Made by a program: the position numbers and the translations under genes
DNA from: Tannerella sp.
GTDB lineage: Bacteria > Bacteroidota > Bacteroidia > Bacteroidales > Tannerellaceae
Direction of reading: 5' to 3'
Assembly (NCBI GenBank): GCA_031282485.1
Contig: JAITDQ010000377.1
Coordinates: 1 to 5,235, forward strand
DNA length: 5,235 bases
The notes under the pieces: model-generated
Database searches by the model: none
What the model was told of the DNA's origin: nothing
The model's input: only the letters and a program-made list of their open reading frames with translations
Shown here: positions 1-5,235 of the stretch, one piece after another
Position numbering within the stretch: the stretch's first letter is position 1
Layout: each line of letters opens with the position of its first letter

Positions 1-1466
1 ACCGGCGACAGTTGTTCATTCATGGCGGCGGCGGCTTTGCGGCCGTCGCCCATTGCGAGGATTACGGTTGCGCCGCCGCGGACGATATCGCCGCCGGCGT
101 AGACGTCTTCTAAGGACGAGCGCATGGTGTCTTCATTGACAACGATTGTGCCTTTACGGGTCACTTCAAGTCCGCCAAACGCCCTTGGGATAAGCGGATT
201 CGGGGATACGCCGACGCTGACTATCACTTCGTCTACGTCTATCGTTTCAATCGCTCCTTCTATCGGTACGGGGCGACGGCGGCCGGAGGCATCCGGTTCG
301 CCGAGTTCCATTTTCTGTAAACGCATCTGTCGGACCTGACCGTTTTCATTCCCCAAATATTCGACGGGATTGTGCAGGGTAAGAAACTCCACGCCTTCCT
401 CTTTCGCGTGCTTGACTTCTTCGATACGCGCCGGCATTTCTTCTTCGCTGCGGCGGTAAACAATCATCGCCCTTTCCGCTCCCAGACGGCGGGCTGTGCG
501 TACGGAATCCATCGCCGTATTGCCGCCTCCGATGACGGCTACATTCCGGCCTTTCATGACCGGCGTGTCGCTTTCCGGGTTTGCGGCGTCCATGAGATTC
601 ACGCGTGTCAGATATTCGTTCGACGACATTACGCCGATAAGGTTTTCGCCCGGTATATTCATGAAATTGGGTAATCCGGCGCCGCTGGCAACGAATATTC
701 CTTTATAGCCTTCGTCGTGAAGGTCGTTGTAGCTGACTGTTTTGCCGACGATACAGTCGGAAATGAATTTCACCTCCATCTTTCGCAGGACGTCTATTTC
801 CACATCAACTATTTCATTCGGCAAACGAAATTCCGGGATACCGTATTTCAGGACGCCTCCGATTTCGTGCAGGGCTTCGAAAACCGTCACATCATAGCCG
901 TATTTGGCCATATCTCCGGCGAAGGACAGGCCGGCAGGCCCTGAGCCGACAACCGCAATCTTAATGCCGTTCTTCACGGCGATTTCCGGTACGGAGACGG
1001 TTCCGCTTTCGCGTTCGAAGTCTGCCGCAAAACGTTCCAGGTAGCCGATAGCGACCGGTTCGTTTTTCATTTTCAGGTGAATACATCTACATTCGCACTG
1101 TTTCTCCTGCGGACATACACGGCCGCAGACGGCAGGCAGGGCGCTCGTCTCTTTAAGTGTCCGCGCCGCCTCCGCGAAATTGCCTCTTTCGATATTTTTG
1201 ATAAAGGTCGGGATGTTGATGCCGACGGGACAGCCTTCCATGCACGACGGCGACGGGCAGTCAATACAGCGCTGCGCTTCCGTCACGGCCTGTTCTTCGG
1301 TCAGCCCCAGATTTACTTCTTCCTTGTTACGACTGCGGTATACGGGGTCGAGTTCATTCATTTTCACACGCGGTATCGACGTGCGTTCCCGGTTTTTCAT
1401 CTTTGCACGCAGTTCTTCGCGCCACGCTTCCGCCCTGCGGATTGCTATATCATTTTTTATATCCAT
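1..1466 (-). CDS. NfnB/SudA-type large subunit, GltA/GltD-like NADPH-binding iron-sulfur flavoprotein (partial, 3' end beyond the window)
   Basis: The open frame runs from ATG at 1466 to the left edge without a stop, giving 488 codons. By family length only a few C-terminal residues are missing. It resembles the glutamate synthase small subunit and NfnB/SudA, cytoplasmic subunits that exchange electrons between NADP(H) and iron-sulfur clusters. The N-terminal cluster domain has C67, C70, C75 and C79, then C114, C118, C124, C126 and C128 around a CPQE motif (118-121). Two Rossmann folds follow: FAD-binding VVGSGPAGL (172-180) and NADPH-binding VIGGGNTAMD (311-320), with YRRS at 337-340 plausibly near the NADP phosphate. 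The closing FAD motif YAGGD starts at 456. A charged extension of about 30 residues precedes the conserved start of the domain. The gene lies 17 bases after the small-subunit gene and has no Shine-Dalgarno sequence. No glutamate synthase large subunit is visible, so Nfn/Sud-type electron transfer is favoured over glutamate synthesis; this is inferred from the pairing. The name gltA is often used for this family. Confidence 0.93.
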   Translation of the reverse strand, partial: MDIKNDIAIRRAEAWREELRAKMKNRERTSIPRVKMNELDPVYRSRNKEEVNLGLTEEQAVTEAQRCIDCPSPSCMEGCPVGINIPTFIKNIERGNFAEAARTLKETSALPAVCGRVCPQEKQCECRCIHLKMKNEPVAIGYLERFAADFERESGTVSVPEIAVKNGIKIAVVGSGPAGLSFAGDMAKYGYDVTVFEALHEIGGVLKYGIPEFRLPNEIVDVEIDVLRKMEVKFISDCIVGKTVSYNDLHDEGYKGIFVASGAGLPNFMNIPGENLIGVMSSNEYLTRVNLMDAANPESDTPVMKGRNVAVIGGGNTAMDSVRTARRLGAERAMIVYRRSEEEMPARIEEVKHAKEEGVEFLTLHNPVEYLGNENGQVRQMRLQKMELGEPDASGRRRPVPIEGAIETIDVDEVIVSVGVSPNPLIPRAFGGLEVTRKGTIVVNEDTMRSSLEDVYAGGDIVRGGATVILAMGDGRKAAAAMNEQLSP

Positions 1467-1483
1467 GGTTCAATTGTTTATAT

Positions 1484-2275
1484 TTATTCCATTGTCCGGT
1501 AAGAGCGCTGGCGCATCATCATCTCGTCGAAATCCACCTGATGAGCGTCAAATTCGGGGCCGTCGACGCAGACGAATTTCGTTTTGCCCCCGACGGTGAC
1601 GCGGCAGGCGCCGCACATACCCGTCCCGTCGACCATAATCGTATTCAGCGATGCGACGGTCGGTATGCCGTATTTTTTCGTGAGTTCGGAAACGAATTTC
1701 ATCATGATGGCAGGCCCGATAGTCACGCACAGGTCGACCTTTTCGCGGTTGATAACGGATTCAACGCCGCCGGTCACCAGCCCTTTCGTCCCGCAGGAAC
1801 CGTCGTCGGTCATGATGACGACTTCATCCGAAGCGGCTTTCATCTGTTCCTCCATAATGATAAGCTCTTTCGTCCTTGCGGCGAGAACGACAATGACCCG
1901 GTTTCCCGCCCTGTGAAACGCTTCCACAATCGGATAAAGCGGGGCAACGCCGACGCCTCCCCCGGCGCAGACGACCGTGCCGACCTTTTCTATGTGCGTG
2001 GCCTGTCCCAGCGGGCCGACAATATCCGTAATGTAATCGCCGGCGTTCAGTTCGCATATTTTTTTCGACGATTTGCCGACGGCCTGTATGACAAGGTCAA
2101 TCGTGCCTTTTGCCGTATCAGCCCCCGCGATCGTGAGCGGGATGCGTTCACCTTTTTCCCCGACGCGGACAATCACAAAATGTCCTGCTTTTCGCGAACG
2201 GGCAATGAGCGGAGCTTCGACCGTCAGCTTCACTACATGTTCCGAAAAGCGTTCTTTTCCTGTTATTCTGTTCAT
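1484..2275 (-). CDS. NfnA/SudB-type small subunit, FAD/NAD-binding [2Fe-2S] oxidoreductase (PyrK-like)
   Basis: This 263-residue protein belongs to the ferredoxin-NADP reductase superfamily, in the branch of PyrK (dihydroorotate dehydrogenase electron-transfer subunit), SudB and NfnA. The N-terminal barrel has the flavin-binding segment ERIPLTIA (43-50) and GPLG (87-90). The NAD-binding domain has CAGGGVGVAP (103-112). Near the C-terminus, D216, C221, C224 and C236 are spaced as the [2Fe-2S] ligands. PyrK has Cys at the first position; Asp there is known from Pyrococcus furiosus sulfide dehydrogenase and from NfnA. The expected role is a cytoplasmic heterodimer with the large subunit encoded 17 bases downstream, taking electrons from or giving them to NADH. 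Whether the physiological reaction is electron-bifurcating NADH-dependent ferredoxin:NADP oxidoreductase or sulfide/polysulfide chemistry cannot be read from the sequence. The start at 2275 fits the family N-terminus, and the upstream leader is A/T-rich without a Shine-Dalgarno sequence. Confidence 0.93.
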   Translation of the reverse strand: MNRITGKERFSEHVVKLTVEAPLIARSRKAGHFVIVRVGEKGERIPLTIAGADTAKGTIDLVIQAVGKSSKKICELNAGDYITDIVGPLGQATHIEKVGTVVCAGGGVGVAPLYPIVEAFHRAGNRVIVVLAARTKELIIMEEQMKAASDEVVIMTDDGSCGTKGLVTGGVESVINREKVDLCVTIGPAIMMKFVSELTKKYGIPTVASLNTIMVDGTGMCGACRVTVGGKTKFVCVDGPEFDAHQVDFDEMMMRQRSYRTME

Positions 2276-2319
2276 TATTGATTGAATGTATTATGTTGTT
2301 ATAATGTTTTCCGGTCTTT

Positions 2320-2703
2320 TTATTCGAATAAAGTCCTGTCGCGGACAAGCATGAGTATCGACGAGTGAGGTAATATCAGGTATTTCTCGTCGTTGATAAT
2401 CACCTCGAACCCGGCGTTTTGGAGATATATGGCCAGGTCTCCGTTTTTCGCCTGCAGCGGCAGGTAGGATACGTTGTCATCCTTCTTTTTCCACGTCTCA
2501 TCCTCGTCGGTATGCGGCGGCAGGGGAAGGCCGGGGCCGGTCTTTATCACATAGCCGGTCTGGAGTTTTTCACCTTCCTGCACCGAGGGCGGGAGGAGTA
2601 ATCCCGATTTTGTTTTTCCCTGCGGATTGGTAGGTTTAACGAGTACTTTGTCTCCTATCATCAGGAATTTATCAAGTTCTTTATTATCAATAGACAGTTG
2701 CAT
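2320..2703 (-). CDS. GroES-like co-chaperone with enlarged roof region
   Basis: The 127-residue product resembles the 10 kDa chaperonin GroES but is about 30 residues longer than usual. IGDKVLVKP (16-24) matches the GroES GDRVLVKP strand. GKTKSGLLLPPSVQEG (29-44) corresponds to the mobile loop, with LLL where GroES has the GroEL-binding hydrophobic tripeptide. GYVIKTGPG (50-58) and the C-terminal run NGDLAIYL...ILPHSSILMLVRD also follow the fold. The extra sequence is a charged, proline-rich stretch at about 59-84, where GroES forms its roof hairpin. Start choice: the frame is open back to an ATG at 2760, but the promoter -7 box lies at 2731-2738, so that ATG should precede the transcript start. 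ATG at 2703 gives a leader of roughly 20 bases and a GroES-like N-terminus. No GroEL gene is nearby, and the next gene is the NfnA-like subunit 44 bases downstream. It may be an accessory GroES paralogue; client and partner are unknown. Confidence 0.85.
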   Translation of the reverse strand: MQLSIDNKELDKFLMIGDKVLVKPTNPQGKTKSGLLLPPSVQEGEKLQTGYVIKTGPGLPLPPHTDEDETWKKKDDNVSYLPLQAKNGDLAIYLQNAGFEVIINDEKYLILPHSSILMLVRDRTLFE

Positions 2704-2730
2704 AATCGTCGAATAGTTATGAAAACGGCA

Positions 2731-2761
2731 CAAAGATAGTGCAAGTTGAGAGCAATGCAAA
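2731..2761 (-). promoter_or_regulatory. Bacteroidetes-type promoter for the groES-like/nfnA/nfnB unit
   Basis: On the minus strand TTTG (2761-2758) is followed after exactly 19 bases by TATCTTTG (2738-2731). This fits the Bacteroidetes primary sigma factor consensus of a TTTG -33 box and a TAnnTTTG -7 box. Transcription should begin a few bases downstream, near 2725, leaving about 20 untranslated bases before the ATG at 2703. The promoter lies in the 79-base gap after the ATPase gene, so the redox/chaperone genes form a unit separate from the transporter genes. The assignment is by motif only. Confidence 0.8.
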
Positions 2762-2782
2762 ATAAATGCTTGCTTTTTGTTT

Positions 2783-3892
2783 CTATATGGCCGAAATACC
2801 GCCTGTCGCCGGTTTTTGATTGAGGACGGAGGCGCCGTTCGCCCGTAAAATTTCGTTTTTATGCGTCCTTACGGCAGCAATCAGCCCGGCTACGCAATTT
2901 GTGTTTATTTCAGGCGTACCACCGGGCAGGAACAGTGTGATTCTGTCCGGGCGGGAACAGTGTATCCTCACGCGGGATTCGCCGGTTGAAGACGGTCTGA
3001 ATCCGTTTCGTATCAAGGCGTTTCCGACCCAGCAGGCGGTGTTGGAATCGCCTTCCACGGCGACGGGGCATGAAGGTTTGTCGGCCGTCAGCCGGCCGGT
3101 GGAGGAATCGAATGTGATACCTTTTTTATCAAAGAATGTTTCGAACGAACGGTTCAGGATAAGGTCTTCCGGGACGCCGCACATCATCGGGCGTCCTCGT
3201 TCCTGCAGCCACAGGCAGTCGCTCATCTGTATGGCCAGGTCCAGGTCGTGGGTCGACAGGAGAACGGCTTTTCCCTGTTCCGTTGCCAGACGGTGCAGCA
3301 ACGACATGGTTTCTATGCGGCTCGTCACGTCGAGGAATGCGGTAGGCTCGTCCAATATGATTACCGGACACTGTTGTGCCAGCGCTTTGGCGATCATGAT
3401 TTTTTGCCGTTCGCCGTCGGACAGTTCGGATACGTATGCGGCAGCTTTGCGGCTCATGCCGACGGCGTCGAGCGATTCGGCAACGATGCGCCTGTCGGCC
3501 GCGTTCAATCGCCCGAAGAAGCCGGTGTAGGGATGACGGCCGAGCGAAACAAGCTCTGCTGCGGTAATGCCTCCCGCATTTGTTTTCTCCGTCAGCACAA
3601 CCCCGATTATGCGCGACAGTTCTCCCTGCGAACAGTCCGGCAGCAAACGCCCGTTTATCCGAATCTCTCCGCCGAGAGCCGGCTGAAAACCGCACAGGGT
3701 ACGCAGAAGTGTTGATTTGCCGGCGCCGTTCAGTCCCAGCAGGCTCGTCATTTCGCCGGCATGCAGCTGCAGGTGAATCGCGCCGTGAACGATTTTCCGC
3801 TCCCTTCCCTTTTGCGCATACCCGATTACCAGACCGGAGGCTTCGATGACCGGCTTAGCGGTTGTATATGTCATATCCGGCTCCACATTCAT
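2783..3892 (-). CDS. FecE/FhuC/BtuD-type ABC transporter ATP-binding protein with C-terminal extension
   Basis: The product has 369 residues against about 255-265 for typical siderophore, haem or cobalamin ATPases. It is the cytoplasmic ATPase partner of the permease encoded just upstream. Residues 14-250 form the ABC domain: Walker A GLNGAGKST (53-61), signature LSDGE (157-161), Walker B VIILDEP (177-183), D-loop FLD (186-188) and switch histidine H215 in STHD. The Q-loop is unusual: aligned on the following GITAAEL segment, the usual Gln falls on T101 or E102 (VVLTEKTN). Residues about 262-369 form an extension unlike a second ATPase domain, with a TACWVGNALIRNGF segment (285-298). I do not recognise its function. 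The start ATG shares one base with the permease stop (TAATG), suggesting translational coupling; ATG at 3874 (residue 7) is a possible alternative. The substrate is probably an iron chelate, haem or corrinoid by family, but this is not resolved. Confidence 0.93.
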   Translation of the reverse strand: MNVEPDMTYTTAKPVIEASGLVIGYAQKGRERKIVHGAIHLQLHAGEMTSLLGLNGAGKSTLLRTLCGFQPALGGEIRINGRLLPDCSQGELSRIIGVVLTEKTNAGGITAAELVSLGRHPYTGFFGRLNAADRRIVAESLDAVGMSRKAAAYVSELSDGERQKIMIAKALAQQCPVIILDEPTAFLDVTSRIETMSLLHRLATEQGKAVLLSTHDLDLAIQMSDCLWLQERGRPMMCGVPEDLILNRSFETFFDKKGITFDSSTGRLTADKPSCPVAVEGDSNTACWVGNALIRNGFRPSSTGESRVRIHCSRPDRITLFLPGGTPEINTNCVAGLIAAVRTHKNEILRANGASVLNQKPATGGISAI

Positions 3893-4926
3893 TAATTGAA
3901 ATATTGTATGTTTTTCCTGTTTACAATCACATATATAATAACCGGCGCTCCCACAATCGGGGTGACGGCATTGAGAGGCAGTATGCCGCCGGCGCCGGGG
4001 AACGTCGTCAGCAGGTTACACAGTAGAGCCGTGCATGAGCCGAAAAGAATCGTCACGGGCAGTAACGCGGTATGGTTTGAAGAGCCGGATAAGAGGCGTG
4101 CGATATGCGGGACGGCAAGTCCGATGAACGAAACGGGGCCGCAAAAGGCAGTGGCCGTCGCCGTCAGCAGCCCCGTGCAAAGCAGGATAATAATCCGTGT
4201 ACGTTTTACCCTGACGCCCAGATTGGCGGCGTACATCTCCCCCAGAAGCAAGGCGTTAAGCGGTTTTATCAACAGCAGGGAGATTATCAGTCCGGCAGAG
4301 GAGCAGATAACGAAAAACGGCAGTCTCTCGTTCGAAACGCCCGAAAAATCACCCATTCCCCACATCACGTATGCATGAACCCTGTCTGCCGACGAATAAT
4401 AGTTGAGAATAGAGATAACGGACGAAGCAAGGTACCCGACCATGATGCCGATGATAAGAAGCATAACGGCATTCGTCACCTTGCCCGAGAAATAGATGAT
4501 GATGCCGAGTATGACGCATGCTCCCGCAAACGCGGCTATGATAATAGCTACGGAGCCGCTAAGGGAATAGACCGAAAATAACCGGAGTGAGTTGCCGAAA
4601 AACAGCATGACCAGCGCGACGCCAAGATTCGCCCCGTCGCTTATGCCGAGGATGGAAGGCCCGGCTAACGGGTTTTTGAAAAGTGTCTGAAGCAACAGTC
4701 CGCATGCTGCGAGCGAAGCCCCGGCCAGTAAAGCCGTCACCGCCTGCGGCAGCCGCGACTGCAGCACAATAAGCCGCCATGCCTCTTTCCCCGTATCACC
4801 GCCCGACAAAATGTTGACCACCTCCCCAACCGGTATGGACACAGCCCCATATACCAGATTGGCAGCAAATAATACGATAAGCACACATGCCGACGCCGGA
4901 TAAAAAAATGTCTTTCTGCGAATCAT
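3892..4926 (-). CDS. FecCD/BtuC-family ABC transporter permease
   Basis: This 344-residue inner-membrane permease is of the usual length for the family that imports ferric siderophores, haem and vitamin B12. Hydrophobic helices are apparent at about 10-30, 62-80, 100-118, 123-146, 152-174, 202-222, 244-262, 286-306 and 318-336. Family hallmarks are RLPQAVTALLAGASLAACG (58-76), the NPLAGPSILG loop (85-94), GPVSFIGLAVPHIARLL (263-279), which includes the helix that contacts the ATPase, and LNAVTPIVGAPVIIYVI (318-334). It should act as a homodimer with the ATPase encoded immediately downstream, with which it overlaps by one base. No periplasmic binding protein gene is recognisable beside it; the gene upstream ends in a sequence that does not look like one. 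The start ATG at 4926 gives a positively charged N-terminus (MIRRK) before the first helix. It lies about 27 bases after a TATCTTTG promoter box. Substrate not determinable here. Confidence 0.94.
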   Translation of the reverse strand: MIRRKTFFYPASACVLIVLFAANLVYGAVSIPVGEVVNILSGGDTGKEAWRLIVLQSRLPQAVTALLAGASLAACGLLLQTLFKNPLAGPSILGISDGANLGVALVMLFFGNSLRLFSVYSLSGSVAIIIAAFAGACVILGIIIYFSGKVTNAVMLLIIGIMVGYLASSVISILNYYSSADRVHAYVMWGMGDFSGVSNERLPFFVICSSAGLIISLLLIKPLNALLLGEMYAANLGVRVKRTRIIILLCTGLLTATATAFCGPVSFIGLAVPHIARLLSGSSNHTALLPVTILFGSCTALLCNLLTTFPGAGGILPLNAVTPIVGAPVIIYVIVNRKNIQYFN

Positions 4927-4952
4927 AGTGCGTTTCCCTGCAAATTGCCCCG

Positions 4953-4960
4953 CAAAGATA
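4953..4960 (-). promoter_or_regulatory. Bacteroidetes -7 box for the permease/ATPase unit
   Basis: TATCTTTG on the minus strand is identical to the -7 box of the second promoter in this window and fits TAnnTTTG. The expected TTTG -33 box is not present: the base quartet 19 positions upstream (4983-4980) is CCAT and lies inside the heptamer array. The spacer contains an A8 run (4964-4971). This could be a promoter with a weak -33 element, perhaps activator-dependent. Transcription should start near 4947, about 20 bases before the permease ATG. Motif evidence only. Confidence 0.65.
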
Positions 4961-4969
4961 CGATTTTTT

Positions 4970-5025
4970 TTAATGGTTAATGGTTAACGGTTAATTGTTA
5001 ATTATTAATTGTTAATTATTAATTG
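4970..5025. repeat. Tandem array of eight 7-bp units (TTAATKG-like)
   Basis: On the plus strand, eight consecutive heptamers fit without gaps: TTAATGG, TTAATGG, TTAACGG, TTAATTG, TTAATTA, TTAATTG, TTAATTA, TTAATTG. Every unit begins TTAA, and all variation is in the last three bases. The distal half also reads as a 14-bp repeat (TTAATTG-TTAATTA), present twice and followed by a half unit. The array stops ten bases upstream of the TATCTTTG box of the transporter promoter and covers its expected -33 position. The following bases (5026-5032, TTGTTTT) look like a decayed ninth unit. The rest of the gap (5033-5141) is A+T rich and holds only short palindromes. Confidence 0.9.
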
Positions 5026-5141
5026 TTGTTTTGGTTTCCTTAACATAATTTTTCTTCTGTGACGTTTTTTATGGATGAAATGGCTCACCATTATTAATGG
5101 CGACAATACGCCTTCAATTAAAACAACGCATGCGTGATTAT

Positions 5142-5235
5142 TTACAAATCTTTAATTTTAAAAGGATTAAACGAAACGTTCGTATCGTATTCGTCCCTGC
5201 CTTCTATCTTCTTGACATAACGCACAACGCGTACG
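5142..5235 (-). CDS. C-terminal end of an unrecognised protein (partial, 5' end beyond the window)
   Basis: A minus-strand frame enters at the right edge and stays open for 30 codons to TAA at 5144-5142. It encodes a charged tail that includes VRYVKKIEGRDEYDTNVSF and ends in FKIKDL. Of the two minus-strand frames I translated here, the other reaches a stop after about 22 codons, and base composition changes sharply just past the TAA, which supports a real gene end. I do not recognise the family, and it does not resemble the end of a periplasmic binding protein. It points the same way as the transporter genes, but 215 A+T-rich bases and a promoter box separate them, so a shared transcript is doubtful. 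No clear intrinsic terminator follows the stop. Confidence 0.55.
   Translation of the reverse strand, partial: VRVVRYVKKIEGRDEYDTNVSFNPFKIKDL

Noticed and set aside
1403..2281. A 292-codon open frame on the plus strand opposite the NfnA/SudB-like gene
   Set aside because: It is fully antisense to a gene with clear family motifs. The translation, rich in His, Arg, Phe and Asp, matches no family I know and looks like a shadow of the real reading frame.
2320..2760. Longer 146-residue form of the GroES-like protein starting at 2760
   Set aside because: The promoter -7 box at 2731-2738 lies inside the extra segment, so its ATG would precede the transcript start. The added residues (MHCSQLALSLCRF...) are also unlike GroES.
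2752..2775. Imperfect hairpin (GCAATGCA / TGCTTGC) as a terminator after the ATPase gene
   Set aside because: The stem has a bulge and is A/T-rich. The T run follows it on the plus strand, where no gene ends. In the direction of transcription no T run follows, and the site overlaps the -33 box.
2820..3530. A 236-codon plus-strand open frame opposite the ATPase gene
   Set aside because: It is antisense to intact Walker and signature motifs, has no recognisable domain, and has no promoter of its own that I can see.
4970..5032. Fur-type iron box within the A+T-rich array
   Set aside because: The array is a simple heptamer repeat. I see no GATAAT/ATTATC arms with the expected spacing, so similarity to a Fur box comes only from A+T richness.
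5034..5141. Small gene or riboswitch in the transporter upstream gap
   Set aside because: The ATG at 5071 runs into a stop after eight codons, and I see no cobalamin-riboswitch-like G/C-rich core. The gap is too short and too A+T rich for one.

Overview
The window looks like a chromosomal segment of an anaerobic Bacteroidota, most likely of the order Bacteroidales, although the genus cannot be named from the sequence. Three things point there. Both promoters I can see carry the -7 box TATCTTTG, which fits the Bacteroidetes consensus TAnnTTTG, and one also has TTTG exactly 19 bases upstream. The starts lack Shine-Dalgarno sequences and have A/T-rich leaders instead. The gene content also fits: an NfnAB/SudAB-type flavoprotein pair, a lengthened GroES paralogue and a FecCD-type transporter whose ATPase has a C-terminal extension. 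The genes look roughly half G+C by eye, while the 4927-5141 gap is strongly A+T rich. Every credible gene is on the minus strand, so transcription runs from high to low coordinates.

In transcription order, the right edge (5142-5235) holds the last 30 codons of an unrecognised gene. Next comes an A+T-rich gap of 215 bases with a tandem array of eight heptamers (4970-5025), an A8 tract and a -7 box (4953-4960). Then comes a two-gene transporter unit: a FecCD/BtuC-family permease (3892-4926) and its ATPase (2783-3892), whose stop and start codons overlap by one base (TAATG). No substrate-binding protein or TonB-dependent receptor gene is recognisable in the window.

A second unit starts from a complete Bacteroidetes-type promoter (2731-2761). 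It encodes a GroES-like co-chaperone with an enlarged roof region (2320-2703), then the small subunit (1484-2275) and large subunit (1-1466, cut by the left edge) of an NfnAB/SudAB-type iron-sulfur flavoenzyme. The small subunit carries the Asp plus three Cys pattern for an unusual [2Fe-2S] cluster. The large subunit has two cysteine clusters, an FAD fold and an NADPH fold. Such pairs move electrons among NADH, NADPH and ferredoxin. The 44- and 17-base gaps, with no promoter or terminator I can see, suggest the three genes are co-transcribed.

No RNA gene, insertion sequence, CRISPR array or phage element was seen. I do not see a new multi-gene system. The points most worth a second look are the heptamer array with the A8 tract at the transporter promoter, the GroES-like gene leading a redox-enzyme operon, and the ATPase with a changed Q-loop and a C-terminal domain of about 105 residues.
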